Source: Planctomycetota bacterium (GTDB lineage: Bacteria; Planctomycetota; Planctomycetia; Gemmatales; Gemmataceae). From it: 50,820 nt of DNA. Made by a program: the position numbers and the translations under genes. Under the pieces are notes generated by a model. It was not told the DNA's origin. It did no database searches and saw nothing but the letters and a program-made list of their open reading frames with translations. Location of the stretch: contig JAJPHU010000208.1 of NCBI GenBank assembly GCA_021325115.1, positions 1-50,820 of the forward strand. Reading direction: 5' to 3'. Positions 8,102 through 19,495 of this stretch are shown one piece after another; the stretch's first letter is position 1; each line of letters starts with the position of its first letter.

Positions 8102-9946
8102 TCATTCTTCCGCATCGTCAGCGGCAACCGAAGGACGCACGCCGAGGAAGCGCTCGCGCTTGATCTCTTCCTCGACTTCGCGGGCGCGCGGCTTGAGCAA
8201 ATCGCTGCGTGTCACAATACCGATTATCTTCTGGGAATCGTCATCGGCTACAACGATCAATCGTCCTACCCCAGCCTCCGCCATGCGCTCCGCGGCCATA
8301 CGGCATGATTCCCAGGCGAACGCCGTGATTGGCGCCCGATGGATCAAATCGTAAGCAATAATGACGCTCATCGTCGCTACGTCCGAAGCCAGATCCAGAT
8401 TCAGTCCGCGGGCGACCCAATCTTCGAGCAGGCTCGTACGCGTGATGACGCCGAGGAGCCGGTTCTTCTCATCCACGACAGGATAGCCCTGATGGCGTTG
8501 ATTGCCGCCGCCAGAGAAATAGCGCTTCAGCACCTCCAACACTGGCATAGAGGCAGAGATGGTGATAACGTTTCGCGTCATCACCTCGCCGATGCTGGCG
8601 CGTTCCAACGGATCGACGCTGTATTCGCGGCTGATGTGGTAGCCGCGGCGGGCCACTTTCTCCGTCAAGATCGAGCGGCGCATGAACAAGACGGTGAAGG
8701 CATAAGCGATAAAAGAAGCAACCAGCAGCGGCGGCAGCACCTGAACGTCCCAGGTCAGCTCCAACGCGAAGACGATGCCGGTGAAGGGAGAGCGCATGGT
8801 GCCGCCCATGATGGAAGCCATGCCGATCAAGGCCCAGAGCGAGGCATCATGGCCGGGCAAGATGCGGGAAATAAGCGATCCCAAAGTGCCGCCCATGATG
8901 AGCAAAGGAGCCAGTACGCCGCCGGAGGTACCGGAGCCGAGCGAGCATGACCAGATAAAACTTTTGACGACAACGAGCAAGAGAAGCGTTGACACGGCGA
9001 ATCGGCCCCGCAGCAAATCGGCGATGATATCGTAGCCCACGCCAAGCGCGCGCGGCTGGAAATAACCGCCGATGCCGATGGCCAATCCGCCCAGGGCCGG
9101 CCACCACATCCAGTGGAAGGGGAGTCGATGAAACAGGTCTTCCCAAGTATAAACTGCCAGGGTCAGAAGTAGAGCAAAAATGCCGGCCAACACGCCGACC
9201 ACGCTTGCGGAAACCATGCCGATAATGTCCACTGCAGGATGCAGGGGAACCGGGAATAAAGGCGGGCCTTCCAAACCCAGACCCGGCCGGACAGCCATCG
9301 CCATCGCGCAGGCCACAGCCACCGGGATCAGGCTGCGCGGCTTCCACTCGAAAAGCAATAGCTCGACCGCCAACAAGACGGCGGCGACAGGTGTGCCGAA
9401 AGTCGCTGTCATCCCTCCCGCGGCACCGGCAACCAACAGGGTCTTGCGCTCAGCAGCCGTCAGCTGAAAAACCTGGGCAATGATGGAGCCGCACGCTCCA
9501 CCCGTCATAATGATCGGCCCTTCCGCACCGAACGGGCCGCCGGAGCCGATCGAGATAGCCGATGACAGCGGTTTAAGAATCGCCACCTTCGGCGACATAC
9601 GGCTACGGCCGATCAGGATCGCCTCCAGCGCTTCGGGGATGCCATGCCCGCGGATGCGCTCGGAGCCATAACGCGCCATCAGACCGATGATGAGTCCGCC
9701 CACGATGGGAACGAGGATGGCCCAGGGACCTAATTTTTCTACTTGACGCCACAGCTCCGGTTTCGGGTCCAAGGCAAGCTGGTGATAATAGAAGAGGTTC
9801 GTGAAGAAAAAAATCAGCCGTTGCAGCACCAAGGCGACAACCGCGCACAAGGCACCGATGCCGACAGCGAGCGCTGAGATCCACAGTAACCGGCCCTTGA
9901 CCGTAAAATCTCCTCTGTGAGTCGCAAAATCGCCATTCAGGTTCAT
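8102..9946 (-). CDS. ClC-family chloride channel/transporter with C-terminal CBS pair
   Basis: About 614 residues from the ATG at 9946 (GGAG 12 bases upstream); ATGs at 9958 and 10060 are in frame but lack a well-placed ribosome binding site. The ClC core shows GHGIPEALEAIL, the anion-site block GSGGPFGAEGP with the gating Glu, and GSGTSGGVLAP. Some ten to twelve hydrophobic segments follow the family pattern. The last 150 residues hold two CBS domains (IGEVMTRNVITISASMPVLE and the one ending IIGIVTRSDLLKPRAREVEE), which usually bind adenine nucleotides and gate the pore. Transporter versus channel cannot be told by eye. It lies next to an MgtE-like gene on the same strand, 250 bases away, so an ion-homeostasis pair is possible. 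Confidence 0.88.
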   Translation of the reverse strand: MNLNGDFATHRGDFTVKGRLLWISALAVGIGALCAVVALVLQRLIFFFTNLFYYHQLALDPKPELWRQVEKLGPWAILVPIVGGLIIGLMARYGSERIRGHGIPEALEAILIGRSRMSPKVAILKPLSSAISIGSGGPFGAEGPIIMTGGACGSIIAQVFQLTAAERKTLLVAGAAGGMTATFGTPVAAVLLAVELLLFEWKPRSLIPVAVACAMAMAVRPGLGLEGPPLFPVPLHPAVDIIGMVSASVVGVLAGIFALLLTLAVYTWEDLFHRLPFHWMWWPALGGLAIGIGGYFQPRALGVGYDIIADLLRGRFAVSTLLLLVVVKSFIWSCSLGSGTSGGVLAPLLIMGGTLGSLISRILPGHDASLWALIGMASIMGGTMRSPFTGIVFALELTWDVQVLPPLLVASFIAYAFTVLFMRRSILTEKVARRGYHISREYSVDPLERASIGEVMTRNVITISASMPVLEVLKRYFSGGGNQRHQGYPVVDEKNRLLGVITRTSLLEDWVARGLNLDLASDVATMSVIIAYDLIHRAPITAFAWESCRMAAERMAEAGVGRLIVVADDDSQKIIGIVTRSDLLKPRAREVEEEIKRERFLGVRPSVAADDAEE

Positions 9947-10196
9947 ACCGTTTGCCATCTCCGCATCGTTTGGACATTCTTTGTCCGTAGTCTTAGCAAA
10001 TTCAGTCTCGGCAGTGTATGCGAGATGCTCAACGCGAGTAATTTTACCAGCCCGCAGCATCGGCAAGGAATTACAACGCGCGAGTACCGGCTCGTTGTCG
10101 TTTCTGAAGTTGGATCCATTGACCGGCCGCTATAAGGAGATGTCTCTCCACTCGGCTTATGGGATGATCGCCTTTCGTCCGTTCCATCAGTGCGCT

Positions 10197-11192
10197 TCAG
10201 GGAAGCAACCCGCGGGCCACGTTGAAATAGAGCAGCAGAGTGGCCATGTCCGCCAGCGTCAGGGCCAGAGGACCGGCGGCGACACGCGGATCGAGCCGTA
10301 ACAAGCGCAGAAGGTGCGGCACAGCCAAACCAAGTAGTGCCGCAGCGGCCATCCCTCCGGCGATGCCGTTAACCAGGCAAGCGATCACTCGTCCTTGGCC
10401 CAGAAACAACAGGGCCGCCAGACCGACGATCAAGGCACTGCTTCCGCCCAGGAGTAACCCCGTCGCCAGTTCGCGCCCCAGACGAGGCAATAGTGCCGCC
10501 CAGGTCGGCGGCCGACTGTGCAGCCCCTCAAGCGTCAGACTGACCGACTGAATGCAGACGCTCTCAGCCAGGGCCAACACCACCGGGATGAACAGAGCTA
10601 ACGCCGCGTTTTCCCAGGCCAACTCCCGCTGATAGGCTATGGAAAGCAAGGCGGCTACAATCCCTCCTCCCATGTTGCATAGCAGCCAGGGAAAACGATA
10701 GCGGAAGCCAACCAGCGGGTTCATCTGCTGGGCATCGCTCAGCTGGACACCGATAAGCTGGAACAGATGATCTCGGCCTTCCCGCCGCTCAAGATCACTC
10801 ATCTCTTGCGTGTAGAGATCCACGTCCACGACGCCGAGCAAACGGCGCTCTTCATCCACCACGGGGAAAGCGAGGAGATGATGTTGGATGAAAAACTCAC
10901 ACGCTTCCAGGACGGTGGCCGAATGCGGCAGGGCAATGACACGCTCAACCATGATACGGTCCAGCGGCGTATCGAGAGGATTCAGCAACAAACGACGCGT
11001 CGGCAGCACGCCAAGAAGGCGCTTGTCCCGGTCCACCACGTAGAAATAGATAATGCGTTCGCCGGGCGGGTTCTGGCGCAGCCATTCCAGCGCCTGACCG
11101 ACGGTTTTATCCGCATACAGCCAGGTGCAGTCCGGGCGCATGTGTTTGGTGATGGGATCATTCAGGTCCGGTTGTCCCTGTCTTGTCGTCAT
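10197..11192 (-). CDS. MgtE-like magnesium transporter lacking the N-domain
   Basis: 331 residues from the ATG at 11192, which has AGGAG 7 bases upstream; earlier in-frame starts read through a palindrome. Residues about 10-135 form two CBS domains (IYFYVVDRDKRLLGVLPTRR and FPVVDEERRLLGVVDVDLY). About 165-331 is the five-helix MgtE membrane domain, with LADMATLLLYFNVARGLL carrying the pore Asp. MgtE proteins usually have about 450 residues, with an N-terminal superhelical Mg-sensing domain; that domain is missing here, so gating may differ. Closest alternative: a short MgtE-family divalent cation channel with another substrate. No gene in the flanking gaps. Confidence 0.8.
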   Translation of the reverse strand: MTTRQGQPDLNDPITKHMRPDCTWLYADKTVGQALEWLRQNPPGERIIYFYVVDRDKRLLGVLPTRRLLLNPLDTPLDRIMVERVIALPHSATVLEACEFFIQHHLLAFPVVDEERRLLGVVDVDLYTQEMSDLERREGRDHLFQLIGVQLSDAQQMNPLVGFRYRFPWLLCNMGGGIVAALLSIAYQRELAWENAALALFIPVVLALAESVCIQSVSLTLEGLHSRPPTWAALLPRLGRELATGLLLGGSSALIVGLAALLFLGQGRVIACLVNGIAGGMAAAALLGLAVPHLLRLLRLDPRVAAGPLALTLADMATLLLYFNVARGLLP

Positions 11193-11211
11193 GCTCAATC
11201 TCCTGCAGGAG

Positions 11212-11251
11212 GCGAACGGCCGGCATCCGTCGGCGGACGCCGGCCGTTCGC
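11212..11251. repeat. Intergenic palindrome, 13-bp arms
   Basis: GCGAACGGCCGGC (11212-11224) pairs exactly with 11239-11251 around a 14-base loop. It lies upstream of mgtE and downstream-facing from thrS, between the divergent genes. One arm matches 13 bases inside the triple-kinase gene at 2307-2319. The rest of the 11193-11397 gap shows no gene; no clear promoter was picked out. Confidence 0.7.
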
Positions 11252-11397
11252 TCTGGACGGACCACTTTTCCTCTTGAGTAAACTTATTTAGGATAGCCTC
11301 AACCGCCAGCAGTTTCGGCGGCCGCTCAGGTATGGTTCGGGCCAAGGCAGACCCGTTGTAGGGGTGTGCTACTCGGCTCGCCTTATGGAGTGATCCC

Positions 11398-13638
11398 ATG
11401 CTGACTCTGAAACTTCCCGACGGCTCGGTTCGTCAAGTGCCCGAAGGCACTCGGCCGCGCGATGTGGCGGCGTCTATCGGCAGACGGCTGGCACAAGCCG
11501 CCATTGCTGCCAAGGTCAACGATAAGATTGTCGATCTCGACAGCGAATTGCCCCCTCCTTTGTCCCCCCCCGTTCCGGAGGGGGACAAAGGAGGGGGCGA
11601 GCTGTCTTTCCAGATCCTCACCGATAAGGACCAGGAAGCGCTGGCCGTGCTGCGCCATAGCTGCGCCCACATTATGGCCCGTGCCGTGCTGCGTCTGTTT
11701 CCCGGCGCTCAGCTGGCCTTTGGGCCGGCGATTGAAAACGGTTTCTATTACGACATCGATTCGCCGACGCCGATCCGCGAAGAAGATCTTCCTCGCATCG
11801 AGGAAGAGATGCGCAAGATCATCACCGAAGCCGAGCCGTTTGAGCGCTTCGAGCGTCCCACCCCTGAGGCCCGCGAACTGGTGCGCGATCTCGGCCAAGG
11901 CTACAAAGTCGAACACATCGACGATGATTTGAAACAGTATCCGACTCTGAGTTTTTATCGCCAGGGCGAGTTCATCGATCTGTGCCGCGGTCCGCACATT
12001 CCCCACGCCGGCAAGGTCGGCGCTTTCAAGCTCCTCAACATCGCCGGCGCCTATTGGAAGAACGATGCCAGCCGCAAACAGCTGCAACGCCTCTACGGCA
12101 CCGCCTTTTTCAGCCAGAAGGATCTCGACGCCTATTTGCACAACCTCGAAGAGGCGAAGAAGCGCGATCACCGCGTCCTGGGCAAGCAGCTGAAGCTGTT
12201 CACCATCAGTCCGGCGGTCGGCAGCGGTTTGATTCTGTGGATGCCCAAGGGGGCGACTGTGCGCGGCATCTTGGAGGGATTTATCAAGGACGAATTACTG
12301 AAGCGCGGTTATCAGCCGGTGTACACACCGCACATCGGCCGACTGGAGTTGTATCGCACCAGCGGCCATTTCCCCTACTATCGCGATGCTCAATATCCGC
12401 CTCTTTTTCTGCACCAACTTGGCCAGACAGTCGATACCTGGCTAGCACTCTTGGAATCCAATCAGCTAAGCGAACAGGCCGAAAGGGCGTTCCTCGGCAT
12501 CCTGGAGGAAGCCGGAAAAAAGATGCCCGATGTTCCCGGCGAACCGGCAGCAACCCTCCAACTCTATGCGGCGGCCGGCAAAGACAAGGCGAGAAAAGCG
12601 GAGGCACTCAAAGGCTGGCTCAATCGTCAAGAAGGCTATCTTGTCAAACCGATGAACTGTCCGCATCATATCCAGATTTACAAGGCCGAGCCGCACAGCT
12701 ACCGCGATCTGCCGGTGCGTCTCGCCGAGTTCGGCACAGTCTACCGCTTCGAGCAGACCGGCGAGCTATCCGGCATGACCCGTGTGCGGGGCTTCACTCA
12801 GGACGATGCCCATCTGTTCGTCACTCCGGAGCAGATCGAAGCCGAATTCAGTGCCAATCTCGATCTTGTTTTGTTCGTACTGTCGAGTCTGGGATTGAAC
12901 GATTATCGCATCCGTGTCGGTCTGCGCGATCCGAAAAGTGATAAATACGTCGGCAAGGCCGAGAACTGGGAAAAGGCCGAACAGATCCTTCTTTCCCTGG
13001 TCCAATCGCGCGGCATGAACTACAGCGCCGAGGAGGGCGAGGCGGCGTTCTACGGGCCGAAGATCGATTTCGTGGTGCGCGACTGCATCGGCCGCGAATG
13101 GCAACTCGGCACCGTGCAGCTTGATTACAACTTACCGGAGCGCTTTAATCTGGAATATATCGATAAGGATAATAAACCGCATCGACCGGTGATGATCCAT
13201 CGCGCTCCGTTCGGTTCGATGGAGCGTTTTGTAGGCATCCTCATCGAGCATTTCGCCGGGGCGTTCCCGTTGTGGTTGGCCCCTGAGCAGGCGCGCATTA
13301 TTCCGGTCAGTGAGCGTTTCCGTGAATATGGCGAGCGCATTGAAAATGAATTGCGTTCCCACAGTTTCCGCGTCCGCGGCGATTATCGTCCGGAGAAGAT
13401 TGGCTACAAAATCCGTGAGGCACAACTGGAGAAGATCCCCTACATGCTGATCGTCGGCGAAAAAGAGCAAAGCGCCGGCACCGTATCGGTGCGCGACCGC
13501 ATAGATGGCGACCTCGGCGCTATGAGTATCGCCGAGTTGATAAAACGACTCCACGACGAGGTGAGAGAACGGCGCATCCGTCAGGTTAGCACCGCCAGTG
13601 CCGGCCTGTCCGATCGCAGTGTTCAGTTCGCGGATTGA
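11398..13638 (+). CDS. thrS: Threonyl-tRNA synthetase with two insertions
   Basis: 746 residues; E. coli ThrRS has 642. It charges tRNA-Thr and edits mischarged Ser. An N-terminal TGS domain (about 1-48) is followed by the editing domain ([11 protein letters not shown], about 87-97), then the class II core with zinc ligands Cys (KPMNCPHH), His (FTQDDAHLF) and His ([12 protein letters not shown]), and the C-terminal anticodon-binding domain. Insertion 1 (about 51-67, [16 protein letters not shown]) is encoded by a palindromic repeat in the TGS-editing linker. Insertion 2 (about 335-412) adds some 75 residues between [13 protein letters not shown] and GYLVKPMNC, where E. coli has under ten. The ATG at 11398 has GGAG 7 bases upstream. 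The catalytic residues look complete, so it should be active. Confidence 0.95.
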   Translation: MLTLKLPDGSVRQVPEGTRPRDVAASIGRRLAQAAIAAKVNDKIVDLDSELPPPLSPPVPEGDKGGGELSFQILTDKDQEALAVLRHSCAHIMARAVLRLFPGAQLAFGPAIENGFYYDIDSPTPIREEDLPRIEEEMRKIITEAEPFERFERPTPEARELVRDLGQGYKVEHIDDDLKQYPTLSFYRQGEFIDLCRGPHIPHAGKVGAFKLLNIAGAYWKNDASRKQLQRLYGTAFFSQKDLDAYLHNLEEAKKRDHRVLGKQLKLFTISPAVGSGLILWMPKGATVRGILEGFIKDELLKRGYQPVYTPHIGRLELYRTSGHFPYYRDAQYPPLFLHQLGQTVDTWLALLESNQLSEQAERAFLGILEEAGKKMPDVPGEPAATLQLYAAAGKDKARKAEALKGWLNRQEGYLVKPMNCPHHIQIYKAEPHSYRDLPVRLAEFGTVYRFEQTGELSGMTRVRGFTQDDAHLFVTPEQIEAEFSANLDLVLFVLSSLGLNDYRIRVGLRDPKSDKYVGKAENWEKAEQILLSLVQSRGMNYSAEEGEAAFYGPKIDFVVRDCIGREWQLGTVQLDYNLPERFNLEYIDKDNKPHRPVMIHRAPFGSMERFVGILIEHFAGAFPLWLAPEQARIIPVSERFREYGERIENELRSHSFRVRGDYRPEKIGYKIREAQLEKIPYMLIVGEKEQSAGTVSVRDRIDGDLGAMSIAELIKRLHDEVRERRIRQVSTASAGLSDRSVQFAD
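11550..11598. repeat. Palindromic repeat inserted in frame in thrS
   Basis: A 19-base arm (11550-11568) is the exact inverted complement of 11580-11598, with an 11-base loop. It encodes the Pro/Gly-rich stretch at ThrRS residues 51-67, which ordinary ThrRS proteins lack. The arm sequence (CCTCCTTTGTCCCCC and complement) looks like a dispersed bacterial palindromic repeat. Confidence 0.85.
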
Positions 13639-13713
13639 GGATAGCCGTCTTGCGGAACAGCGCCCAAGGCTTCTTGGTCCGGAGGAATGGTAGCCCCATT
13701 GGAAATCGGCTTT

Positions 13714-15771
<2,058 letters not shown>

Positions 15772-16344
15772 TCAAGGAACGCGAACCAGCTGTTCGTCGT
15801 TCAGTCCATCAGGCAACTCGCCATTCTCGACAACATACCTGTAGCTGAAACCGACCGACCAATCGGGAAGCCCTAGGGCGGCCGCTAATTCCGCGTGCCT
15901 ATCGATTGCGAAGACATAGTCGCCGCGTAACATGCGTTCCACGTGCTCTGGTGAGGCCGCTGCGGCCAGGACGGAACAGAGAGTCCGCGCATCGCCGCCC
16001 TGCTCCGTGTCCTCTTTTTCAAACGCATCGTAGCTGCTTTCAAAGTAATCCGGCGCAGAATCGTAAGAGTCGGTCAGCTGTCCATCCACGAAGAGCCAGT
16101 AGGCGAGGATATCATCATCGTGATTGAGAACAGCAAATACGGGGGCTTGGGTTTCGCGTGAAAGAAGCTCCCCAACCGTCTGAATGGCCCTGTCATCCTG
16201 CCAGTCCGCTTCTTCATCGGAGACCACTACGTATTCCCCGAGCGCCGGCGTTACCAGTGCGGTACGCTGCCTGCGTCGCAGGATATCGGCCACCTGTTGC
16301 TGATCTGGTCGCTTCACCGAGAAATTGACGTAAAAGTTACCCAT
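15772..16344 (-). CDS. Conserved-looking hypothetical acidic protein
   Basis: 190 residues, family not recognised. The ATG at 16344 (MGNFYVNFSVKRP) has GAGGA 5 bases upstream and overlaps the stop of the previous gene by 8 bases (ATGGGTAA), so translation is probably coupled; longer upstream frames are ruled out by this overlap. It has no signal peptide or TM segment and is acidic in the middle (DSYDSAPDYFESSYDAFEKE, an Asp/Glu/Tyr-rich run). The last part resembles a compact alpha/beta protein. A cytoplasmic role with the small membrane protein encoded just before it is likely; nothing more can be said. Confidence 0.7.
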   Translation of the reverse strand: MGNFYVNFSVKRPDQQQVADILRRRQRTALVTPALGEYVVVSDEEADWQDDRAIQTVGELLSRETQAPVFAVLNHDDDILAYWLFVDGQLTDSYDSAPDYFESSYDAFEKEDTEQGGDARTLCSVLAAAASPEHVERMLRGDYVFAIDRHAELAAALGLPDWSVGFSYRYVVENGELPDGLNDEQLVRVP

Positions 16345-16687
16345 GCGAGTCCTCACTTTCACCGCTGTTTTTCTGTCTCGCTGCCTTTTCCCGCGCCACA
16401 GGTACGATTGTGTTCTTGCCGTGTTGCTTTTGCAAGGTCCGTAGGCGGTCGACAGCCATGCTGGCGATGCTGAGGACAACCACAGCGCCGACTTCGTAGA
16501 GTAGCCAGCGCCAGCCGTCTTTGCGCAAAGTGTCGCGGAACGCGGACGGCGGCGGCGGCTGGCCAGCATCTGTAGCCTTTCGCTCCAACACCGGCACGAT
16601 GGCGTAAGCCAGGGCTGTGACGACGAAGAGCAAGCTGGCCAAAAGCAACAACAGATACAGCGGATTACGCGGCTCGGTGTTGGTCAT
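16337..16687 (-). CDS. Small membrane protein, unknown function
   Basis: 116 residues with two hydrophobic segments (about 9-31, YLLLLLASLLFVVTALAYAI; and about 61-79, WLLYEVGAVVVLSIASMAV) joined by a short polar loop with PPPPS. The C-terminal 35 residues are charged. Its stop overlaps the start of the next gene by 8 bases, so the two are probably made together. It begins 17 bases after the hydrolase gene on the same strand. No family recognised. Confidence 0.65.
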   Translation of the reverse strand: MTNTEPRNPLYLLLLLASLLFVVTALAYAIVPVLERKATDAGQPPPPSAFRDTLRKDGWRWLLYEVGAVVVLSIASMAVDRLRTLQKQHGKNTIVPVAREKAARQKNSGESEDSHG

Positions 16688-16703
16688 GAGCGATCCTGGT
16701 GTT

Positions 16704-17540
16704 TCACTGACAAAATGCTGTCACGGCTTCGACGAATTCGGCTTCTTTCTCGAACATGGCCAGATGCCCGCAGTTGGGGATAATTTTCATCTCCGATTGT
16801 GGCAAATGCTGGCGATAGGCCTCGCCGTAAGCGGGCGGCACCAGCCGATCATTGCCGCCCCACAACAGCAGTGTCGGACACTGGATACGATGCAGCCGCC
16901 GCGCCAGTTTGGGATCATAGGGCCGCTCCCACACCAGGCGGGCCAGCACCGTCATCGCCTGATAGCCTGCCACACGCCGCTCCTCATCGGGATGGTCGCC
17001 AAGGACCATTTTGGCCATATAGCCGTCGGGATCATGAAACAGGAGCGCGCGCAGGCGCGGGATGTTCGCCATGTCGCGGAACAGGTCTGGCAACGGCTGC
17101 TCCTCGACCCACAATCCCGGCGTGCCCGAGAGCCATAACTTCTTGACGCGCTCCGGCCAGCGCACGGCAAACTCTGCCGCAATCCACCCGCCCAGACTGA
17201 CACCGCCCAAGATCACCTCGCCCAGTCCCAGCGCATCGAACAGTTCGACGTAGTGAAACGCCATGTCCTCGATGTTGCTGATTTCGTCGAAGCCGCCGCT
17301 CTGGCCGAAGCCGGGATGCAGCGGCGCGTAGACGGTGAAGTGCTTGCTCCAGGCGGCGTGAAACGGCAGCCAGCGCATCGATTCGCCGAGCGTGCTGTGC
17401 AAATAAACGAAGGGCGGCCCCTCGCCGCCGGACAGGATCGATACGGACCGGCCGCCCACGTCGATCACTTCCGGCTCACCGCCCTTGCGGGAGAGGAACA
17501 CACGGGCGCCGTAGCGGAGTTTTTTCAAGGCGTCGAACAT
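16704..17540 (-). CDS. Alpha/beta hydrolase
   Basis: 278 residues from the ATG at 17540 (MFDALKKLRYGARVF); the open frame continues upstream through the neighbouring gap but that part looks non-coding. The catalytic triad is visible: Ser in GGVSLGG, Asp in LLWGGNDRLVP, His in IPNCGHLAMFE. The oxyanion-loop region FVYLHSTLGES precedes it. The layout fits the C-C hydrolase/esterase branch. The substrate is unknown. It is followed by the small membrane gene 17 bases later, and lies after Uma2 and the luciferase-like gene on the same strand. Confidence 0.85.
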   Translation of the reverse strand: MFDALKKLRYGARVFLSRKGGEPEVIDVGGRSVSILSGGEGPPFVYLHSTLGESMRWLPFHAAWSKHFTVYAPLHPGFGQSGGFDEISNIEDMAFHYVELFDALGLGEVILGGVSLGGWIAAEFAVRWPERVKKLWLSGTPGLWVEEQPLPDLFRDMANIPRLRALLFHDPDGYMAKMVLGDHPDEERRVAGYQAMTVLARLVWERPYDPKLARRLHRIQCPTLLLWGGNDRLVPPAYGEAYRQHLPQSEMKIIPNCGHLAMFEKEAEFVEAVTAFCQ

Positions 17541-17589
17541 GAGGCAGCCTCGGTTTGTTGGTCCCGAATAATAATCGCCACGTGCGTGC

Positions 17590-18318
17590 TCATTCTTTGT
17601 GGTTGTTGTGTAGGCGGCGGCGCAGAGCGGCAAGCTCGCGGCGCAATCGTTCGTTCTCGGCTTCTGCCTTCTGGCGGGCCGATTCCGCCGCCGCGGCCAT
17701 TTCCAGAGGCGTGGGCAGCCATTGGCCCGTGGCTGGATCGTACAGCCGCAGGTCGCGGCCATGCCGTTCCAGGTGCAAGCCCAGCACTTGGCTGGGGAGC
17801 CGGCCGGCGACACCGTGAATCGGCCGATACCGGCCGCCGCGCAAGCGATACCCCTGCAAGGGCGGCTGCAAATAATCGCTCAATGGGTCGAACAAAAAGT
17901 ATTCCTTAACTCGTAAAGTATCTTGATAGAGGTGGCACTTCGTTTCCAGATCCTCGCGGCGCGTGGAGGATGAGGTCAGTTCGATAACCAGGTCTGGTCC
18001 TTTGCCTTCTTGCCAAAGCAGATAGTTGGGCCGCTCGTGTCCGGCAATGCCCTTGACCACAAAGACGTCGGGCGCAACGTGGCGGCGACGGTTGCCCTCT
18101 TCGTAAAATAACAGCAAATTGCCCGAAACATAGACGCGCCGCCGATCAGCATACCAGAGTTTCAGAGTCTGAATAAGAGCTATCATAAGATCGCGATGCC
18201 AGTCGGTCTCGGCCATGGGTTTGCCATCCGAAGTGGGATAACCGTTCTTCCAGGAAAGCGCAGTTGAGGCTGCGGCCGCCATCGTTTGTTTCTCCTGCGG
18301 GTACGATTTAGCGGACAT
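17590..18318 (-). CDS. Uma2 family endonuclease (PD-(D/E)XK fold)
   Basis: 242 residues. The Uma2/DUF820 core is visible: GNLLLFYEEGNRRRHVAPDVFVV with the metal Asp (given here in two parts: GNLLLFYEEGN and HVAPDVFVV), then PDLVIELTSSSTRREDLETK and KCHLYQ. A C-terminal coiled coil (about 205-238, ESARQKAEAENERLRRELAA) is common in the family. The start at 18318 has a perfect AAGGAGGTG site and overlaps the end of the luciferase-like gene by 11 bases, so the two are co-translated. Uma2 genes are numerous in planctomycetes and cyanobacteria; their role is poorly known. Confidence 0.85.
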   Translation of the reverse strand: MSAKSYPQEKQTMAAAASTALSWKNGYPTSDGKPMAETDWHRDLMIALIQTLKLWYADRRRVYVSGNLLLFYEEGNRRRHVAPDVFVVKGIAGHERPNYLLWQEGKGPDLVIELTSSSTRREDLETKCHLYQDTLRVKEYFLFDPLSDYLQPPLQGYRLRGGRYRPIHGVAGRLPSQVLGLHLERHGRDLRLYDPATGQWLPTPLEMAAAAESARQKAEAENERLRRELAALRRRLHNNHKE

Positions 18319-19435
18319 GGGGCAACACCTCCTTCGCCAGCATGGCCATACTCTTGCGCGCCAGCTCGTGCGGCAGTGTGCCGGTTTGACAGCCGGTCAA
18401 CACCACGCCGACGCCCAGCTCTTTGCGATAGTGATCGAGTTTCTGCCGCACCGTCTCCGGACTGCCGACAATGGCAAATACTCCCTTCTCGATTGCGTCC
18501 CAATCTTTCTGATCGGCGAGGAATTGACCGCGATTGCGGAGGATGGCGAGCGCTGATTTCGCCGATGTATAACCCGGCGGCGCCAGGGAAATGTTCTTGA
18601 GCAGATTGCGGATGAAATACCACAAATGCGGCTCAAACTCCTCGCGAGCCTGCCGGTCGGTCTCGGCGACGTAAATGGGAATTCCCCAGCCCATTTGTCC
18701 GGGATCGGCCTTGTAGCCCGCTTTTTCACAGGCCTCGCGGAACAGACCGAACATGCGTCGAAATATGTCGATATGAAAATAGGGTATTCCCATGTAAGCA
18801 TAGCGGCGCCCAGCGACGAACTCGACGGTCTCCAAACTACCGGCGCCGGGAATCCAGATGGGTGGATGCGGCTGCTGGATCGGACGCGGCCAGGGATTGA
18901 CGTAGCGGAAGAAATAGTGCTTCGAGTTCCACAGAAACGGGCCAGGCGTCGTCCATGCCTTGACGATCAGATCCAGCGCTTCCCGAAAGCGTTCGCGGGC
19001 ATAAGTGGGATTGACCTGGTAGGAGAAATATTCCGGGCCGCCGCCGATGACCATGCCGGCGACCAGGCGCCCGCCCGATAGCACGTCGAGCATGGCGAAT
19101 TCCTCGGCCACGCGCAACGGCGGATTGTACAGAGGCAGGGCATTGCCGATGACCGCGATTTGACAGCGGCGTGTCCGCTGCGTCAGGGCCGCCGCCATCA
19201 AGTTCGGCGACGGCATCAAGCCGTAGGCATTTTGATGATGCTCGTTGACGCAGATACCGTCGAAGCCCAATTCGTCGGCATAGGCCAATGTGTCGAGATA
19301 ATTTTGATATAAGTCGTGTCCTTTAATGGGATCGTAAAGCGAATTGGGCAGCCAAACCCAGGCAGAATCGTAGTCGTCGGCGAAATGGGCTGGCAGGTAT
19401 GGCCAGGACATGAGGTGGAAGAAATAATAACGCAT
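18308..19435 (-). CDS. LLM-class flavin-dependent oxidoreductase (luciferase-like)
   Basis: 375 residues, bacterial-luciferase TIM-barrel family. Diagnostic stretches are FDGICVNEHHQNAYGLMPSP, AVIGNALPLYNPPLRVAEEF and MLDVLSGGRLVAGMVIGGG. Such enzymes use FMN or F420 to oxidise aldehydes, alkanesulfonates or other small compounds. The substrate cannot be deduced. The ATG at 19435 has GGAG 8 bases upstream. It overlaps the Uma2 gene by 11 bases and lies 60 bases after the amidohydrolase gene, so the two catabolic-looking genes may act together (inference). Confidence 0.88.
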   Translation of the reverse strand: MRYYFFHLMSWPYLPAHFADDYDSAWVWLPNSLYDPIKGHDLYQNYLDTLAYADELGFDGICVNEHHQNAYGLMPSPNLMAAALTQRTRRCQIAVIGNALPLYNPPLRVAEEFAMLDVLSGGRLVAGMVIGGGPEYFSYQVNPTYARERFREALDLIVKAWTTPGPFLWNSKHYFFRYVNPWPRPIQQPHPPIWIPGAGSLETVEFVAGRRYAYMGIPYFHIDIFRRMFGLFREACEKAGYKADPGQMGWGIPIYVAETDRQAREEFEPHLWYFIRNLLKNISLAPPGYTSAKSALAILRNRGQFLADQKDWDAIEKGVFAIVGSPETVRQKLDHYRKELGVGVVLTGCQTGTLPHELARKSMAMLAKEVLPHVR

Positions 19436-19495
19436 GAAATTTTCTCCGGGGCTTGTCCGCGCTTGCCCTGGATATTGTACGAACTAAGCGTGTGG

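Noticed and set aside
7531-8127. A 198-codon minus-strand open frame opposite rpsR.
   Set aside because: It runs across the whole of rpsR and the long palindrome, has no recognisable domain, and S18 on the other strand is certain.
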